Below, piece by piece: positions 33,501-45,476 of a DNA stretch of 64,000 bases. Every line of letters begins with the position of its first letter. Position 1 is the stretch's first letter. This DNA is from Gnetum montanum (Eukaryota; Streptophyta; Gnetopsida; Gnetales; Gnetaceae): positions 113,472 through 177,471 of the forward strand of contig MNCI01034881.1 of assembly GCA_015680685.1 (NCBI GenBank). Direction: 5' to 3'. The notes under the pieces were generated by a model. That model was not told where the DNA came from, ran no database searches, and was given only the letters and a program-made list of their open reading frames with translations. Both the position numbers and the translations under genes were made by a program.

Positions 33501-33941
33501 TGATATGTGCAGATGAAAAATTTTTAGTACAAAATCATCATTTAAGCATTTTTATGATGTCGGTAAATCCAAATAAGAGCCCAATGTCTTAAATGGCTAA
33601 GCTACATAAATCTGTTATCCTAACCTTGCAATTGGATAGCTTAAAATATAGCAAAAAATACTACCTAAGAAACCAAAACCATTCTCGGGGATCCATGTAT
33701 GGATATATAAGATGTGACAAAGAAAACTAAGGAAACACATAGCATATAAGACCATTAGTTTTGATATTCTAGTTCTAGGAGAAAAATCATTGAAAGTAAC
33801 ATTTTTTTAAAATGCCCTTTTGAAATGTTGATATTCCAAGAAAAAAAATCATCAAGTGCAACTTTTTTTTTTGTTTAAATGCACTTCCGAAATGCCAATA
33901 TTCCAAACATAAAACATTAGTTAGTTGATGAAAGAGTTTGG
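30504..33941. other. AT-rich unassigned DNA left of K1
   Basis: No coding frame beyond scattered short ones (for example 33172-32849 minus and 34083-33787 minus, neither with recognisable motifs), no LTR termini and no RNA gene. It may be host intergenic or intronic DNA, and the stretch at 40417-41254 is probably its continuation, split by K1. Confidence 0.45.
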
Positions 33942-34419
33942 TGTAACAAAATAATTGTGTAGAAAAATAGATGGCACAAGTAATCAAAGTACAGAATGTG
34001 GAAGAAAATGGCACAAGAAATTCACATTCATAAATAACTAATAATGCACAATTCCTAGGAAAATGGAACTGACCTCTAGCCATTAATGCCTCAAATTAAA
34101 TTTGATGCTTTGATTCTTGTTTCACATAGGAGCTCTGCAATGATGGTGTATGTGATCTTCAAGCATCTATGAAAGGTACTAGAACTACAATCCTACTGTG
34201 GTTTGTGGTGCCTTTGTTCTCCCATAAAGAATGAATTTATAGGCCATGGAATTGGTTACCATAAGAGACCCAATGCCAATGAGTAAAAAAAATGCATTAC
34301 TGGATATGGAGACCACCTTGATGCATTAACCAACTCATAAAAACACATTAGTGGGTATGGTGGCCACTTTCATGCATTAACTAACCTGTAAAATGCGTTA
34401 GTGGGTAACGCATGCTACA
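33942..34419 (-). mobile_element. K1 3' LTR
   Basis: 478 bp, left end TGTAACAAAATAATTG, right end GCATGCTACA, next to a polypurine tract. Contains two units of a repeat of about 49 bp (CATGCATTAACTAACC...GGTGGCCACTTT). Confidence 0.8.
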
Positions 34420-34435
34420 ATCTCCCACTTGGTCT
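34420..34435 (-). promoter_or_regulatory. K1 polypurine tract
   Basis: On the minus strand GACCAAGTGGGAGAT lies directly before the LTR start TGTAGCATGC. This GTGGGAGAT form is common in plant Copia elements. Confidence 0.7.
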
Positions 34436-34699
34436 CTATATTTATCAGGTTTAGATTTTAAGAAATAAATGCATGAATCATGGTGATAGTTCCTCTTAAT
34501 GTGAGTATTATCTTCCATGTATTACAATGCATCATCTTTCAAATGTAATTCCTTATATGGTAACTTAACTTTATGAATAAACCTAATGTTCATTCTAGGT
34601 CTTGTCATATATGTATTTTCTTTAATAACTATATGCACAAACCATATGAGAAAATAGCACAATTGAATAAGAGTTTTATTAAAATTGTAAGTTGTATGT

Positions 34700-35523
34700 A
34701 CAAAATGTTACATTATGGAACCAAGTCCCATCCAAACTACATAATCCTTAAATGACTTTGATGGCATTCTTTTTGCTAAAGGATTAGATATCATTAATTC
34801 AATGCTTATATACACAATGACCACTTTTTTTTCTTTAATGCATTCCCTTATGACTAAGTACTTGATTTTGATGTGTTTACTTCGACTACCACTCTTATTA
34901 TTTTTAGCCATAAAGAAAATAGTTGAATTATCATAAAACATTCTTAATGGCCTTGATATAGAATCCATAATTATAAGTCGTGATATAAAACTCTTTAGCC
35001 ATACACCATGTGAAGTAGCCTCAAAACAAAAAATGAACTTTGCCTCCATGGTGGAAGTAGCATCTAAAGTTTCCTTTCCCCTCCTCTAGGATATAGCTCC
35101 TATAGCTAGCATAAAAACATAAATAAATGTTGATTTCTGTGAATCAACATAGCTAGTAAAGTCTAAGTCGAAGTAGCTAGTCACCTCCAAGGAGTCAGTT
35201 CGTTTATACATAAGCATGTAGTCTTTTATGCCTTGAAGGTACCTCATCACTTTCTTTGTAGCTCTCTAGTGGTCAATACCTAGATTACTTTGATATCTTT
35301 TCAACATTCCCATAGTGAATGCAATGTCAGGTCTTATGCAAACCTAAGCATACATAAGGCTTTTAGTAGCTGAAGCATATGGAATGTTTCTCATTTGACT
35401 CTTCTCTAAATCATTCCTAGGGCATTAGTTTAAATTGAAGTTGTCACCCTTTATAATGGATGCTATACTTGGTGAAGAATCTTTCATCCAAAACCTCTCT
35501 AAAAATTTATTAATATAGGTTTC
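34700..35523 (-). pseudogene. K1 RNase H and RT C-terminus (broken)
   Basis: The frame 35049-34708 reads MEAKFIFCFEATSHGVWLKS (the catalytic Glu helix), LRMFYDNSTIFFMAKN (catalytic Asp region) and RSKHIKIKYLVIRECIKEK, a typical Copia RNase H end. The stretch 35050-35523 is frame-broken connection sequence. Confidence 0.75.
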
Positions 35524-35982
35524 CTATGATAGTCCCAGAATACATCTAGATCTATCGCTATGGATTTGTATGCCAATGACATAAGATGCCTCACCCATAT
35601 CCTTCATGTCAAAATTCTTAGAGAGAAAATGTTTCACATCATATAGAAATCCACTATTATTGGTTGCAAAAAGTATATCATCCACATATAGAATAAGGAA
35701 ACAAATTTTTCTCCCACTAACCTTTTGGTATATACAATGATCCATGATGTTTTCTTTAAAACCAAATGATGTGATTATATCATGGAATTTTAAGTACCAT
35801 TTATAGGAGGCTTGTATGAATCCATATATGAATTTCTTGAGCTTGCATACCAATTTCTCACCATCACTAAAAAATTCTTCAAGTTGTTTCATATAAACCT
35901 CTTTCTCTAGATCATTATTAAGGAATGCTATTTTCACATTCATTTGATGTAATTTAAGATTAAAATGGGCAACTACTACCAT
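35524..35982 (-). CDS. K1 reverse transcriptase core (open frame, part of pol)
   Basis: 152 codons without a stop on the minus strand. LHQMNVKIAFLNNDLEKEVY corresponds to the Copia LHQMDVKTAFLNGDL block, with the first catalytic Asp changed to Asn. KFIYGFIQASYKWYLKF and CFLILYVDDILFA follow; the YVDD polymerase box is intact, and MGEASYVIGIQI closes the palm. Upstream RT sequence (KATGCKWVFKNKKDSLG, YKARLVAKGFS) lies in a broken frame at about 36150-36000. The first ATG is not a real start, because this is polyprotein sequence. Confidence 0.8.
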   Translation of the reverse strand: MVVVAHFNLKLHQMNVKIAFLNNDLEKEVYMKQLEEFFSDGEKLVCKLKKFIYGFIQASYKWYLKFHDIITSFGFKENIMDHCIYQKVSGRKICFLILYVDDILFATNNSGFLYDVKHFLSKNFDMKDMGEASYVIGIQIHSDRSRCILGLS

Positions 35983-37160
35983 GTAACATGAAGGGAGTCC
36001 TTCTTAGATATAGGAGAAAGGGTCTCCTTATAATCTATTCTCTCTTTCTAAGAGAACCCTTTAGCAACAAGTCTAGCCTTATATCTTTCAATGTTGCCCA
36101 ATGAGTCTTTCTTATTCTTGAATACCCATTTGCATCCAGTGGCTTTTACACCATTAGGCAACTTGACAAGATCTATGACTCCATTAGATTACATAGAGTT
36201 CATTTCATATTTCATGGAATCATACCACAAGTTAGATTCCTTATAACTCATGGCTTGTGAAAATGTTTTGGGATCATTTTCAACTCCTATGTTGTAGTTA
36301 GACTCCTATAGATACACCATATGGTGACTAGGAATCATTGATCACCTTACTCTAGTAGATCTTCTTAATGTTGGTTCATCATCCTCTTGAGGATCATGAT
36401 GTTCAATAGGCTATTCAATAGGTTATAATATCTATTGTTCAGCTGGATCTACTACTTCTTGATTAGTAGTTTGTGAAGCTTTAATGATTGGTTATTTTTC
36501 AGTATACATTTGTGCTCTAGGAATATTGTCGACAACAATCAATCTATCATTTGAAATAGTGGGTTGAGCATCCCTATGATCTATCTTAGGAACAATGTTC
36601 CAAGATCTATTGTTCCTACTAATCAAGTCATTCTCAACAAACTTAGAATTCTTTGATTCCACAAACCTAGTAGTATGTGATGGGCAATAAAATCTATATC
36701 CCTTAGACTGTTTAAAATATCCAACGAAATACCCACTTATGATCCTTGGGTCTAGCTTCTTTTCTTATGGATTATAGACTCTTACTTCAGACGGGAATTC
36801 CCAAATGCATATATGTCACAAACTTAGTTTCCAACCTTTCCATAATTCAAATGGTTTCTTTAAGACAACCTTGGTTGGAACTCAGTTTAATATATACATC
36901 ACCATCTTGAGAGCTTTAGTCTACAAGGATTTAGGAAGCTTAGAGCCACTAAGAATTCTCTACACCATGTCCAATAATGTTTAGTTTCTTCTTTCTACCA
37001 CACCATTCTGGTCTAGAGAACCAGGCATAGTGTACTAGGCAACAATCCCATGCTTTTGAAGAAACTTAGCAAATGGACTAGGTACTTTTCCATCATCAGT
37101 ATATCTACCATATTATTCACCACCTCTATTAGATCTCACTATCTGTATTTGCTTACTACA
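35983..37160 (-). pseudogene. K1 integrase C-terminal half to RT N-terminus (broken)
   Basis: With stops removed, the minus strand gives FAKFLQKHGIVA, TMPGSLDQNGVVERRN (the integrase Glu region), a variable hinge, and then the start of RT (WVFKNKKDSLGNIERYKARL). TAG and TAA stops occur throughout. Confidence 0.7.
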
Positions 37161-37961
37161 TTATTTCTCTACTTCAGCCTTAAACACCTTAAAGGCATAT
37201 AATGCTTCACTCTTGTTATGAAGCAGGTAGAGATACATATATTGTGAGTAATCATCAATAAAGGTAATCAAATACTTTTGACCATATGCATCCATATCTA
37301 GACTACAAATATCTGTATGTATGATACCTAATATATCTAAAATCCTCTTGGCATCTTTCTTTGACATATTGATTTGCTTTCCCTTTATGTAGCCCACACA
37401 AGTGTTAAAGTCAACAAAATATAGAGTACTAAGTACTCCATCATTTACTAATCTCTTTATTCTTTTAATAGAGATATGTCCTAATCTACGATGCCATAGC
37501 ATAGAGGATTTATCATTCATAACATATCTCTTAATGCCAGCATGAACATGCATAGAAGTATAAGAAGCTTCATTTTGTAAATTAATTTTGAAAAGACCAT
37601 TATTCAATGTACCATTTCCAACAAGTTCAGATTTATAATATAAACTAAATATAGTGTCTAAAAGATTAAAAGAAAATCCCAATGATACAATCCTTGAAAC
37701 AAAAATTAAATTCCTTGAAAAACTTGGAATATAAAATGTCTTTTCCAATTCTAAAACAAAACCACTGCTTAAGACTAAGATGCATGTTCTGATTGCCTCT
37801 ACATGTGAGTGCATCTTTCTACCTAAATAGATGCATGACTCACTTTCCACTAGCTTCATTAGGATTTTCACCCCTTGCAAGGAATTGGTAACATGGATTG
37901 TAGAACTAGAATCAATCCACCATGTGTCATGGACAACATCAATCATATTAAATTCAAACAA
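37161..37961 (-). CDS. K1 protease, pre-integrase and integrase core (open 266 codons, part of pol)
   Basis: Minus-strand open frame. WWIDSSSTIHVTNS near residue 15 is the Copia protease site, where DSGAT/S is expected, so the Gly is replaced by Ser and the enzyme is probably inactive. MLWHRRLGHISIKRIKRLVN is the GAG-pre-integrase H..H block followed by a C..C-type pair (CVGYIKGK). HTDICSLDMDAYGQKYLITF IDDYSQY (written in two parts) covers the two catalytic Asp regions of integrase. The frame was chosen from these motifs, not from the first ATG. Confidence 0.8.
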   Translation of the reverse strand: MFEFNMIDVVHDTWWIDSSSTIHVTNSLQGVKILMKLVESESCIYLGRKMHSHVEAIRTCILVLSSGFVLELEKTFYIPSFSRNLIFVSRIVSLGFSFNLLDTIFSLYYKSELVGNGTLNNGLFKINLQNEASYTSMHVHAGIKRYVMNDKSSMLWHRRLGHISIKRIKRLVNDGVLSTLYFVDFNTCVGYIKGKQINMSKKDAKRILDILGIIHTDICSLDMDAYGQKYLITFIDDYSQYMYLYLLHNKSEALYAFKVFKAEVEK

Positions 37962-37973
37962 AACAAGTGAGAG

Positions 37974-38780
37974 TTAAGTACCTTTCTTTTCAAGCCATTT
38001 ATGATATTTAGAATAATCCTTCTTTATGTGCCCTTTCTTTTTGTAGAAAAAACATCTATATTCTTTCTTAATATTATCTTGTGCAAGCAATTTGACCTTC
38101 CACTTGCTTTTGGCTTGTCCTTTATTCTTTCCTTGTGTATCTATATGCACACTCTCTTTCACTTCCATAGCAAGTATTCCATCTTCTTGCACACACATGG
38201 TCATTAGTTCATTGATTGACCATTTGTCCTTATGTGTGTTATAAGAAATTTTAAAGGGTCCATACAGTAGTGGGAGCATGTTTAAGATGTAGTGCACAAG
38301 GAAAGAATCTAACATCTCAACCTCAAGTGTTTTGAGTTGAGTCGCTATATCCCTCATTTGCATGATGCGCTCATGCACACCATGAATTTCAGTGACCTTC
38401 ATTATTAAGGTGTCGGCCAATGCCTTTTTTGATGACTCAAATTGTTCATCAATGGCCTTTAACAAAGCATGCACATTATCATACTATTCCAATGAACCAT
38501 GCATACTAGCAAAGATCTTGGTTTTATGAACATAACACAGAGGTAATTAGCTCGCTCCCATTTTTGATAATTACCAATATCATCTGGATGACTGATTGCT
38601 GTAACAATAGGTGGTTCATCCTTATGGATAGTATAATCAATGTCCATCTAGCCTAAATGAAGAAGAATTCTCTCCTTCCACACCTTATAATTATCACCCT
38701 TTAATTCAAGAATGTCACATTTAAAATTAGAGTAGCTTACAAGTTGTATAACTACATAATCAAACATTCTTATGTCACTA
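37974..38780 (-). pseudogene. K1 gag (frameshifted)
   Basis: From about 38760 the minus strand reads CDILELKGDNYKVWKERILL, then a stop, then MDIDYTIHKDEPP; after a frameshift near 38465 it continues in an open frame (38474-37974) with EQFESSKKALADTLIMKV, LKTLEVEMLDSFLVHYILNM and a zinc-knuckle-like CFFYKKKGHIKKDYSKY, where the first Cys of CX2C is kept but the second is Tyr. Copia gag normally has this layout. Confidence 0.75.
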
Positions 38781-39840
38781 AATTTGAGGTTAAAATACCA
38801 TAATACATGTTTACAAATGTAAATCATGAAAAATATGAATCAAATGACCTAAAATTTCCTATGGCTAAATTTTAATTCAAACAGATTCATATATCCTTAC
38901 AATGAAACTATTAAATTATATTCCTTTTCTTAATCCTTGTGGATAAATTAAGAAAAATAATTTAACATATCATCTTAATTAATCATATTGAATACAATAA
39001 AAAGTCCTCTGAGATAAATTTTATCATATTACATATGATTAATTACAATTTTTAATGTTGTGTACCATATGTGATTCAAAAGCTCTTAGTACATAATTTT
39101 GCATAATTAAAGATGTTGTGGCTACTCTCTAATTCACAAAATTATATAGATCTCTTGTTATAATTCATATGCAGAAAATGATCCATACATATACAAAAAT
39201 ATCCATAAAATTAATAAATTACCAAATTCAACATGGTATAAACATAATTCATTCAATTATTCTAGCCCAAAGTGCCCAGGTGGAGGCCAAAGCGCCAAAA
39301 GAAAATCCTATAGAATGATGCTAATTCATTGGCTGACATGAAAAAACACCAGAAATCATAATAACAATTATGAATGCTAGATATGCAAGCTGAAATGAAA
39401 AAAGTGCATATATAATTCACAAAATATAGCTATGTGCAAAGGAAATAAACATCTGTTAGCCTTAAGACCACTCAAGTTAAACCAAATCATGCTTAATCTT
39501 TGAAAAAATTTACATAATGATAGGCTATTATAGGCCAATGATGTAAGTAGAAAATTGTCACATGAAGAAAAATTGTAGACAGCATAGCCAAACTAGCTCT
39601 CCAAAACAACAAAAGAAAATATTCTCATTTCCACATTAGTAATGGTTTCTATTTTCTAGTTCTACAGTGCATAAGAATGCAAAAAAATGTGAGAGTGAAA
39701 TCTCTTTTACTAGGTAGAAAATAGAAGCAAGTGATCTTCCTCAAACTACAAAGCATAGAAATAACTAAAAAACACTATTTCCAAATTGCACCATCATCAA
39801 AAATCACATCAAGATAGAGATCTAATCTTCCAATACCAAA
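38781..39840 (-). other. K1 leader and primer-binding site
   Basis: Non-coding. On the minus strand TTTGGTATTGGAAGATTAG directly follows the LTR; TGGTAT matches the start of the initiator-Met tRNA site (TGGTATCAGAGC) used by most plant Copia elements, with the rest diverged. The remainder is AT-rich with no gene. Confidence 0.55.
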
Positions 39841-40416
39841 TGTAAGAAAATAATTGTGCAAAAAACCAGATGACACAAGTAAGCAATGTGCAGAATGTGA
39901 AAGTAAATGGCATAAGAAATTCACATGCATAAATAACTAGGAATTCATAATTCTTGAGCAAATGGAACTAACCTCTAGCCATTGATGCCTCAAATTAAAT
40001 TTTATGTTTTGATTCTTTTTTCACATGAGCACTCTACAACAATGGTGTATGTAATCTTCAAGCATCTTTGAAAGGAATTAGAACTACAATCTTCCTGTGA
40101 TTCATGGTGCCTTTGTTCTTCCATCAAGAATGAATTTATAGGCCATGAAATCAGTTACCATAAGAGACCCAATTCCAACACATAAAAAATGTATTACCAG
40201 ATATGGGGACCACCTTGATGCATTAACCAACTCATAAAAATGCATTAGTGTGTATGGTGGCCACTTTGATGCATTAAGTAACCCATAAAAATGTGTAGGT
40301 GGACATGGTGATCGCTTTCATGCATTAACTAACCATAAAATCTATTAGTGGGCATGGTGGCCACTTTAATTTATTAACTAACCCATAAAACATGTTAGTC
40401 AATAATGCATCCTACA
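39841..40416 (-). mobile_element. K1 5' LTR
   Basis: 576 bp, left end TGTAAGAAAATAATTG, right end CATCCTACA. Closely similar to 33942-34419 except that it holds four units of the 49-bp repeat instead of two; the 98-bp length difference equals two units. Confidence 0.8.
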
Positions 40417-41254
40417 TTTTGTGGAGTGCATGCATTACCATTGGGTGAATTCGCTACCATCAGGACCTCTTCTAAATTATGCCTAGACCCTTTTCCTCAG
40501 GAAAGTTGACCAGCTATGACCCATCTTGGAATCAATGATGAATGAATCAATCAATGAAAATGAAAGGATTTTTGCTTTTCTTTCTATGTGAAATGTTCCT
40601 TTATCAAGTTTGGATTAAGGCATAGGATCTGCATGAAAATATTGTAGTGAATTATGACATAGGATCTACATGAAAATCTTGTAGTGATAGCAATTGCCCC
40701 TAAATATGAAGTTTTTGTAGAGATGGGAATAAACTATTTATGGAAACCTTCTTTTGTCCAAGGATCCCTTTGGCATGCTAATATTTTTCACATTCTTTTG
40801 CAGCATGAAAAACAAATAAAAGTTTCCTTTTCTTTTCCTTGCCCTTTTTCCAAGATGGGAAAAATATATGAGCTCTTGACGGTTAACTAGATGATTAGTC
40901 CTAATGATGTAATGGTGTTCTAGGGGAAGAACCAAGGTAGAATGATACAACCTTAAAAATCGATGTCTCAAAATATTGTCTTTTTTAAAAATTGGTTATT
41001 TTATGTTAAATCCATTGTTATAGTTTTTAGAAATCATGTTAGTAATAGAAGGTAAATACAAGCCAAGTCATTGATATATGTTGGAAAATCAAAAAAATGA
41101 TTAGATCAACTCAAACAACTAACTATATAAGGATAGCATTATGAAAGTTAATCATTTATTAAGGTTTACCATTGTGTCAAAAATTGGTTCTCTATTATTT
41201 ATCTTGGTTGTCTTAATCTCATCTATGATGGCTAAGCAAATAATGATTTACTAT
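40417..41254. other. AT-rich unassigned DNA between K1 and A4
   Basis: No reliable gene. A direct duplication of about 45 bp occurs at about 40620-40690: CATAGGATCTGCATGAAAAT and CATAGGATCTACATGAAAAT, each followed by ATTGTAGTGA or CTTGTAGTGA. The short open frame at 40684-40890 has no recognisable motif. Confidence 0.45.
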
Positions 41255-42184
41255 TGATGAGTTGTCTTAAGTTGGCTACGTCAATGAAGCCTTGTCAACT
41301 ACACCTTATTGATGAGGCCTAGTCAATGCATCTTATCATGTGTCAATGAGGCCCTGTCAACATAGTATTGGTTATCTTGATTTTTGGTTATAAATATGTG
41401 CTTGTAGCCACATTTATGGCATAAGTAAATTGTAGTTACAGTAGATCTCTTACATTTTTTTCATTTGAAAGTTAGAATTTTTTCCCCGAGTGCCTATAGT
41501 AGGAGTCATTGAGTATACGAATCTTTATTTGAGCATTATTATACCTGAGCACGCTAGTGTGTGTAGTAATAAAGCTTTCTAATAAACCTTGCAGCACTTT
41601 GGATAGATTAGTTATTTTATTTATGCATTTAATATTTTTAGTTATTTATTAAATATTTTCAATTATTTATTAAATATTTCCCAGTTATTACGTTAATAAG
41701 ACAATTAAGCAAGATAGATTACACACAAAAGTATAACTGCTTCAAGGGTAACACGTATTCGCTTGGTAATCCTAGCAAAGTTATTGCTCAGTACACCTAG
41801 TAGTGTAGCACTTGGTCACCTAGTAGCGGATACATGGGTTTAGGACATGTATGAAAAGTGGGAATGGATACTTATGTTAGGATTAGTTAAATGATTAGTT
41901 AATTAGTTAATGTAGATTAGTTAATAAAATTCCATTTTATCTACAATTCATGCACCCAACAATAAAACATAAAAATGATAAAAATTGAATGCCTCAGTTA
42001 TACTTAACCATACCAACAAATGTCACAAGTGTAATTGGGAAGACAATGATTAACCTTAAGGCTAGATTCACTTCCTAAAGGGCTAGTGCACTAGAAATAA
42101 TAAAGTCCACTGAATTCGACTAGATCATGGATGCACACTTTGTGATTTGTATGGTTGAGTGTAGGGGTACCTTGATGTTCATCA
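41255..42184 (+). mobile_element. A4 5' LTR
   Basis: 930 bp, TGATGA to TCATCA, TATAAATA at 41389-41396. It has both the GAGGCC palindromic units and the block near 41930-42005 that are each missing from one of the A3 LTRs, so it shows the fuller family structure. The left 5-bp flank is ACTAT. Confidence 0.85.
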
Positions 42185-42185
42185 T

Positions 42186-42205
42186 TGGTGCCATTGTCAG
42201 GGACT
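42186..42205 (+). promoter_or_regulatory. A4 primer-binding site (tRNA-Asp type)
   Basis: TGGTGCCATTGTCAGGGACT, one base after the LTR. The four differences from the tRNA-Asp complement are all C-to-T or G-to-A. Confidence 0.8.
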
Positions 42206-42339
42206 TTATTTGTGGAATGTGCACTATTTAGGTCTAACTGAATATCATTATATTGTAGTATGAACCTAAAAGTTAATATCATTCCCACTATACATAGAAT
42301 TATAAAAACACACTGATAATTTCATTTTGTTTTGCAAAA

Positions 42340-44800
42340 TTTATTCTTCTTCTCATAAGCATGAAGACACCAAACCACTGGTCCCATAAGAATGCAAGGT
42401 GGTATACACTCATTTGGATGAGTTTGTGCCAAATTTCACCTTCATCCTATCTCAAGATGAATAGGTGTGATAGAGTGATATGGAGGGCAATGTTGTCTTG
42501 CCCCTTGATCAATCTATGCCTAGAATTCTATTCAAAATCCTTAAAAAGTTGGACATAGTAGATCTTCATGAAGAGTATATTTTGGATGGATACGACACTC
42601 AAAATTACTATCCCACTAAAACACAACATAAAAAAGATCAATGTTAGAAGAAAATCCATGAAGCTACAAAGGGGAAACATTAAACTAACCCCTTGTTCCA
42701 ACTAGATCAAGAGGACAATGAGGATTCTTCCTTGAAAGCTTCTCAACATGAAGATTCTCCACTCCCTGCTACTGATGGTAAGGGTGTGAACCTGACCTTG
42801 TGATCGACTATTCATAAACTAGGTTTAGGAAAGAGTGATAGCCAAGGTAGGGACTTGGGCAAGCATGACAATAGTAAGGGATCTAAGGATGGTGATCATA
42901 ATAAGTGTATGAGTGATGGAAGATGCTATGGTGGAGGTGGCTTTCCATCTTTCTCTTCATCATCTTCATCCAATTCCTAACATTTGTCTTCATTTGATGG
43001 TTCTCATGGAAGTAGCTATTGAACAACCATGATGAAGGTTATTGACAATATAACAATGATCATGAAGGCTACCAAAATCAAAGAGGTGGCCAAAACCATC
43101 ATCGGCATCATCAACACAGTGATGATGATGAACCTTTATTGGTGACTCAAAGTATGCTCAACATTGCAGAGGTAGTTGAAATCCCAAATAGGTGTATGAA
43201 GAATAGTCAGATCAAGTGCCTAGATATGAAAAACATCCCAGGATTTGAGGGGGATATAATTTTGATTCATAGACACATCTACAAGCTTTTCAAGATACCT
43301 ATGCCTTATAGAACATACAAAATGAGTGGCAAAAACTTGAGCATTTCCCAAGGATACTGATTAAGGAAGCTGAAAGCTAGCACTAGTACTTAGAGCTAGA
43401 ATCTATCCACAGATGGAGTACCATGTTAGAACTATTCAATGACAAATGCCATACATACTCTAGAGTGTCTAATATGAGAAGGAAAATTCAAGGCTAGAAA
43501 CAAGGAGCACATGAAACATTGGATGCCACCATGGGCTAATACTATTTACTCCTACACTGATGCCCTAGCCATGGTTACCCTTAGAGAAAACAAATTTTCC
43601 ACATCATAGATGGGCTCAGAGTAGAAAGAAGAAGAACCCTTGGGGTGTATGTCGAAGGAAGATTGTCTAAAATGAGAGCTCATTAGATCCAAACGTTAAT
43701 TAAGCAAGTAGAAAAAGAAGAAGGTGACCTATGAAAAAGGATAGTTATAAAGATTATAATAGGTACCCTTCCATTAGAAAATGAGAGGTTTAATTTTTTG
43801 ACAAGGAGGAGTCACCACTTGATGAAGTGGGAAAAAGAAAGACCTTGCCCATCCAAAAGTATATTTCTAATATTTTGGCCAAGGTTGACAAGTTATGGGA
43901 CTCTTTGGATGAAAAATTTCAAACATCTTTGAAGATTGCTAAAGAATCTAAAGCGACAAATAGTGATTGTAATTGCAAGAGTTATAAAGAAACTGAACGT
44001 GCCTACCAAAGAGGTAAGGGAAAAGTTGTTGTAGTAGAGGAAGTTATGGAGTCTAACTCTAATGATGAAATTTAATGTGAAATATAGAAATATGAACATC
44101 CAAAGGGATGTTAACCTATGGTGTCACACTTACAAGAGTCTAGAGTGAACACATTGAATCCTTGCCTAGCATGTAGCAAAGCTCCAAGATGATTTCCTTA
44201 CCCTCAAGGTAGTCCAAGGTAGTTCCACCAACAACAAAAAGCTTACTACCAAAGTGGAACTCCTCCACAACCTTATGAATAATACCAATGGTGGTACCAA
44301 CCACAGTCATGGGGAATGCCACCACCAAGGCAGTACTACTCTTATAGGTAACCAAATCTATATGGTTACTATGTTCAACAGCTTGTCTCCTCTATAAGTT
44401 CTACAAGTCATGCATCATTCCAACATCACTATTACCCTCCAATGTACCACTGAACACATTCACCATCTACTTGAGGGAAAAATCCATATCCATATCCTTA
44501 TACCTCTACATTCTTACACATCCCTCTACACCTACACCTCTACCTTTAATTGAATTACCTCTTACTCTATCTATGCAAGGTGAGATTTCTTCATAGCTAC
44601 AACAACAAAATGCTATGAGGGCTATACATTTACAACTAGTTTTTCAACCATGTGTTCTGGATTATCGATTAACGAAATGACCTTCTAGCCTAGCAATCCT
44701 CTCCAGCCCTCACAACCTACTCTAGCTAATCATCCTACATGTTCATCACCCTCGTCCTTTGCATCAAATTCCTTCGAGTGCCCTTCAAACTAAGTGCCAC
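42340..44800 (+). pseudogene. A4 gag (broken)
   Basis: Matches A3 gag: ECKVVYTHLDEF near the start, capsid segment at 43139-43360 (MVTQSMLNIAEVVEIPNRCM, MKNIPGFEGD), and an open frame 43827-44075 with AKVDKLWDSLDEKFQTSLKI and a charged C-terminus. A proline/tyrosine/glutamine-rich tail follows. Stops are mainly TAG. Confidence 0.65.
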
Positions 44801-44879
44801 CTAGGATCTGCACTATAATACTAACTCATGCTATTTCTAACTAAATTAAGGTTGGTAATATTTCTATAAAGAGATCTGA

Positions 44880-45476
44880 CCCTTGCAATACACTCATCTA
44901 TTTACATATTGCTAGACAAGAGTCATGCAAAGCTCTTCTTGATTCTGGTATTGGAGTTGACCTCATCTCCCATGATATGTACAAGTCCTAGAACCTACCA
45001 CCTCTTAAGAAGAGAAAAATTTATTTAGAATTAGAAGATTAGTCAATTACTATCCCTTTGGGATTAGTAGAGGACATTGTGACCACAATTTATGGTTGAT
45101 CCTATCCTACTAATTTTTTGATAATCAAGATGGATAACTACAAAAGTGTCTTTCCCATCATTATGGGAAGGGTTTGGTTAAGCATTATGAATTCACAAAT
45201 GGGTACAAGGGACCTATCTCTAGAAATATCCAAGGGAAATGACCTAGGAAAAATTGAGAAGCGTATTCCATGCATTGCGTACAGTACTAATAGATGCAAT
45301 TGCATGCAAAAGATTTGGTCAATCAAGAGCACATACATTAAAGCATGCAATCAATGTGCACAAGAGATCAATATTCAAAGGTGCCTGTATGTAGTATCCA
45401 TAGAGTAGGAGGACACATAGTGGTTGATAGCTAATTTAGATAGTAGCAGAATATGCATGGAACTAGCTAAGAGTCT
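44880..45476 (+). pseudogene. A4 aspartic protease (truncated)
   Basis: ALLDSGIGVDLISHDMY holds the D-S-G active site; the open frame 45118-45408 (MDNYKSVFPIIMGRVWLSIM, LSLEISKGNDLGKIEK) continues as in A3. It ends at the B4 insertion. Confidence 0.7.

Larger units (their letters stand above)
33942..40416 (-). mobile_element. K1: Copia element, minus strand
   Basis: 6,475 bp. Minus-strand order: 5' LTR (40416-39841), primer site, leader, gag, protease, integrase, RT, RNase H, polypurine tract, 3' LTR (34419-33942). Integrase precedes RT, which defines Copia. Several long frames remain open (RT 152 codons, protease/integrase 266 codons), so it is less decayed than the Ty3 elements. Possible 5-bp flanks TTTGG and TTTTG are too poor to call a target duplication. 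Confidence 0.85.
41255..45476 (+). mobile_element. A4: Athila-like element cut by B4
   Basis: 5' LTR, tRNA-Asp-type primer site, gag and protease match A3 in order. The sequence stops at 45476 within the segment ACTAAGAGTCT(A) of A3, where the B4 LTR begins, so pol and the 3' LTR should lie beyond the far end of B4, outside the window. Confidence 0.8.

Noticed and set aside
30504-33941. Possible host gene in the unassigned AT-rich block
   Set aside because: No exon with recognisable protein similarity, no consistent splice pattern and no RNA gene could be supported.
33787-34083. 98-codon minus-strand open frame overlapping the K1 LTR border
   Set aside because: It crosses the LTR boundary, and the second LTR copy does not keep it open.
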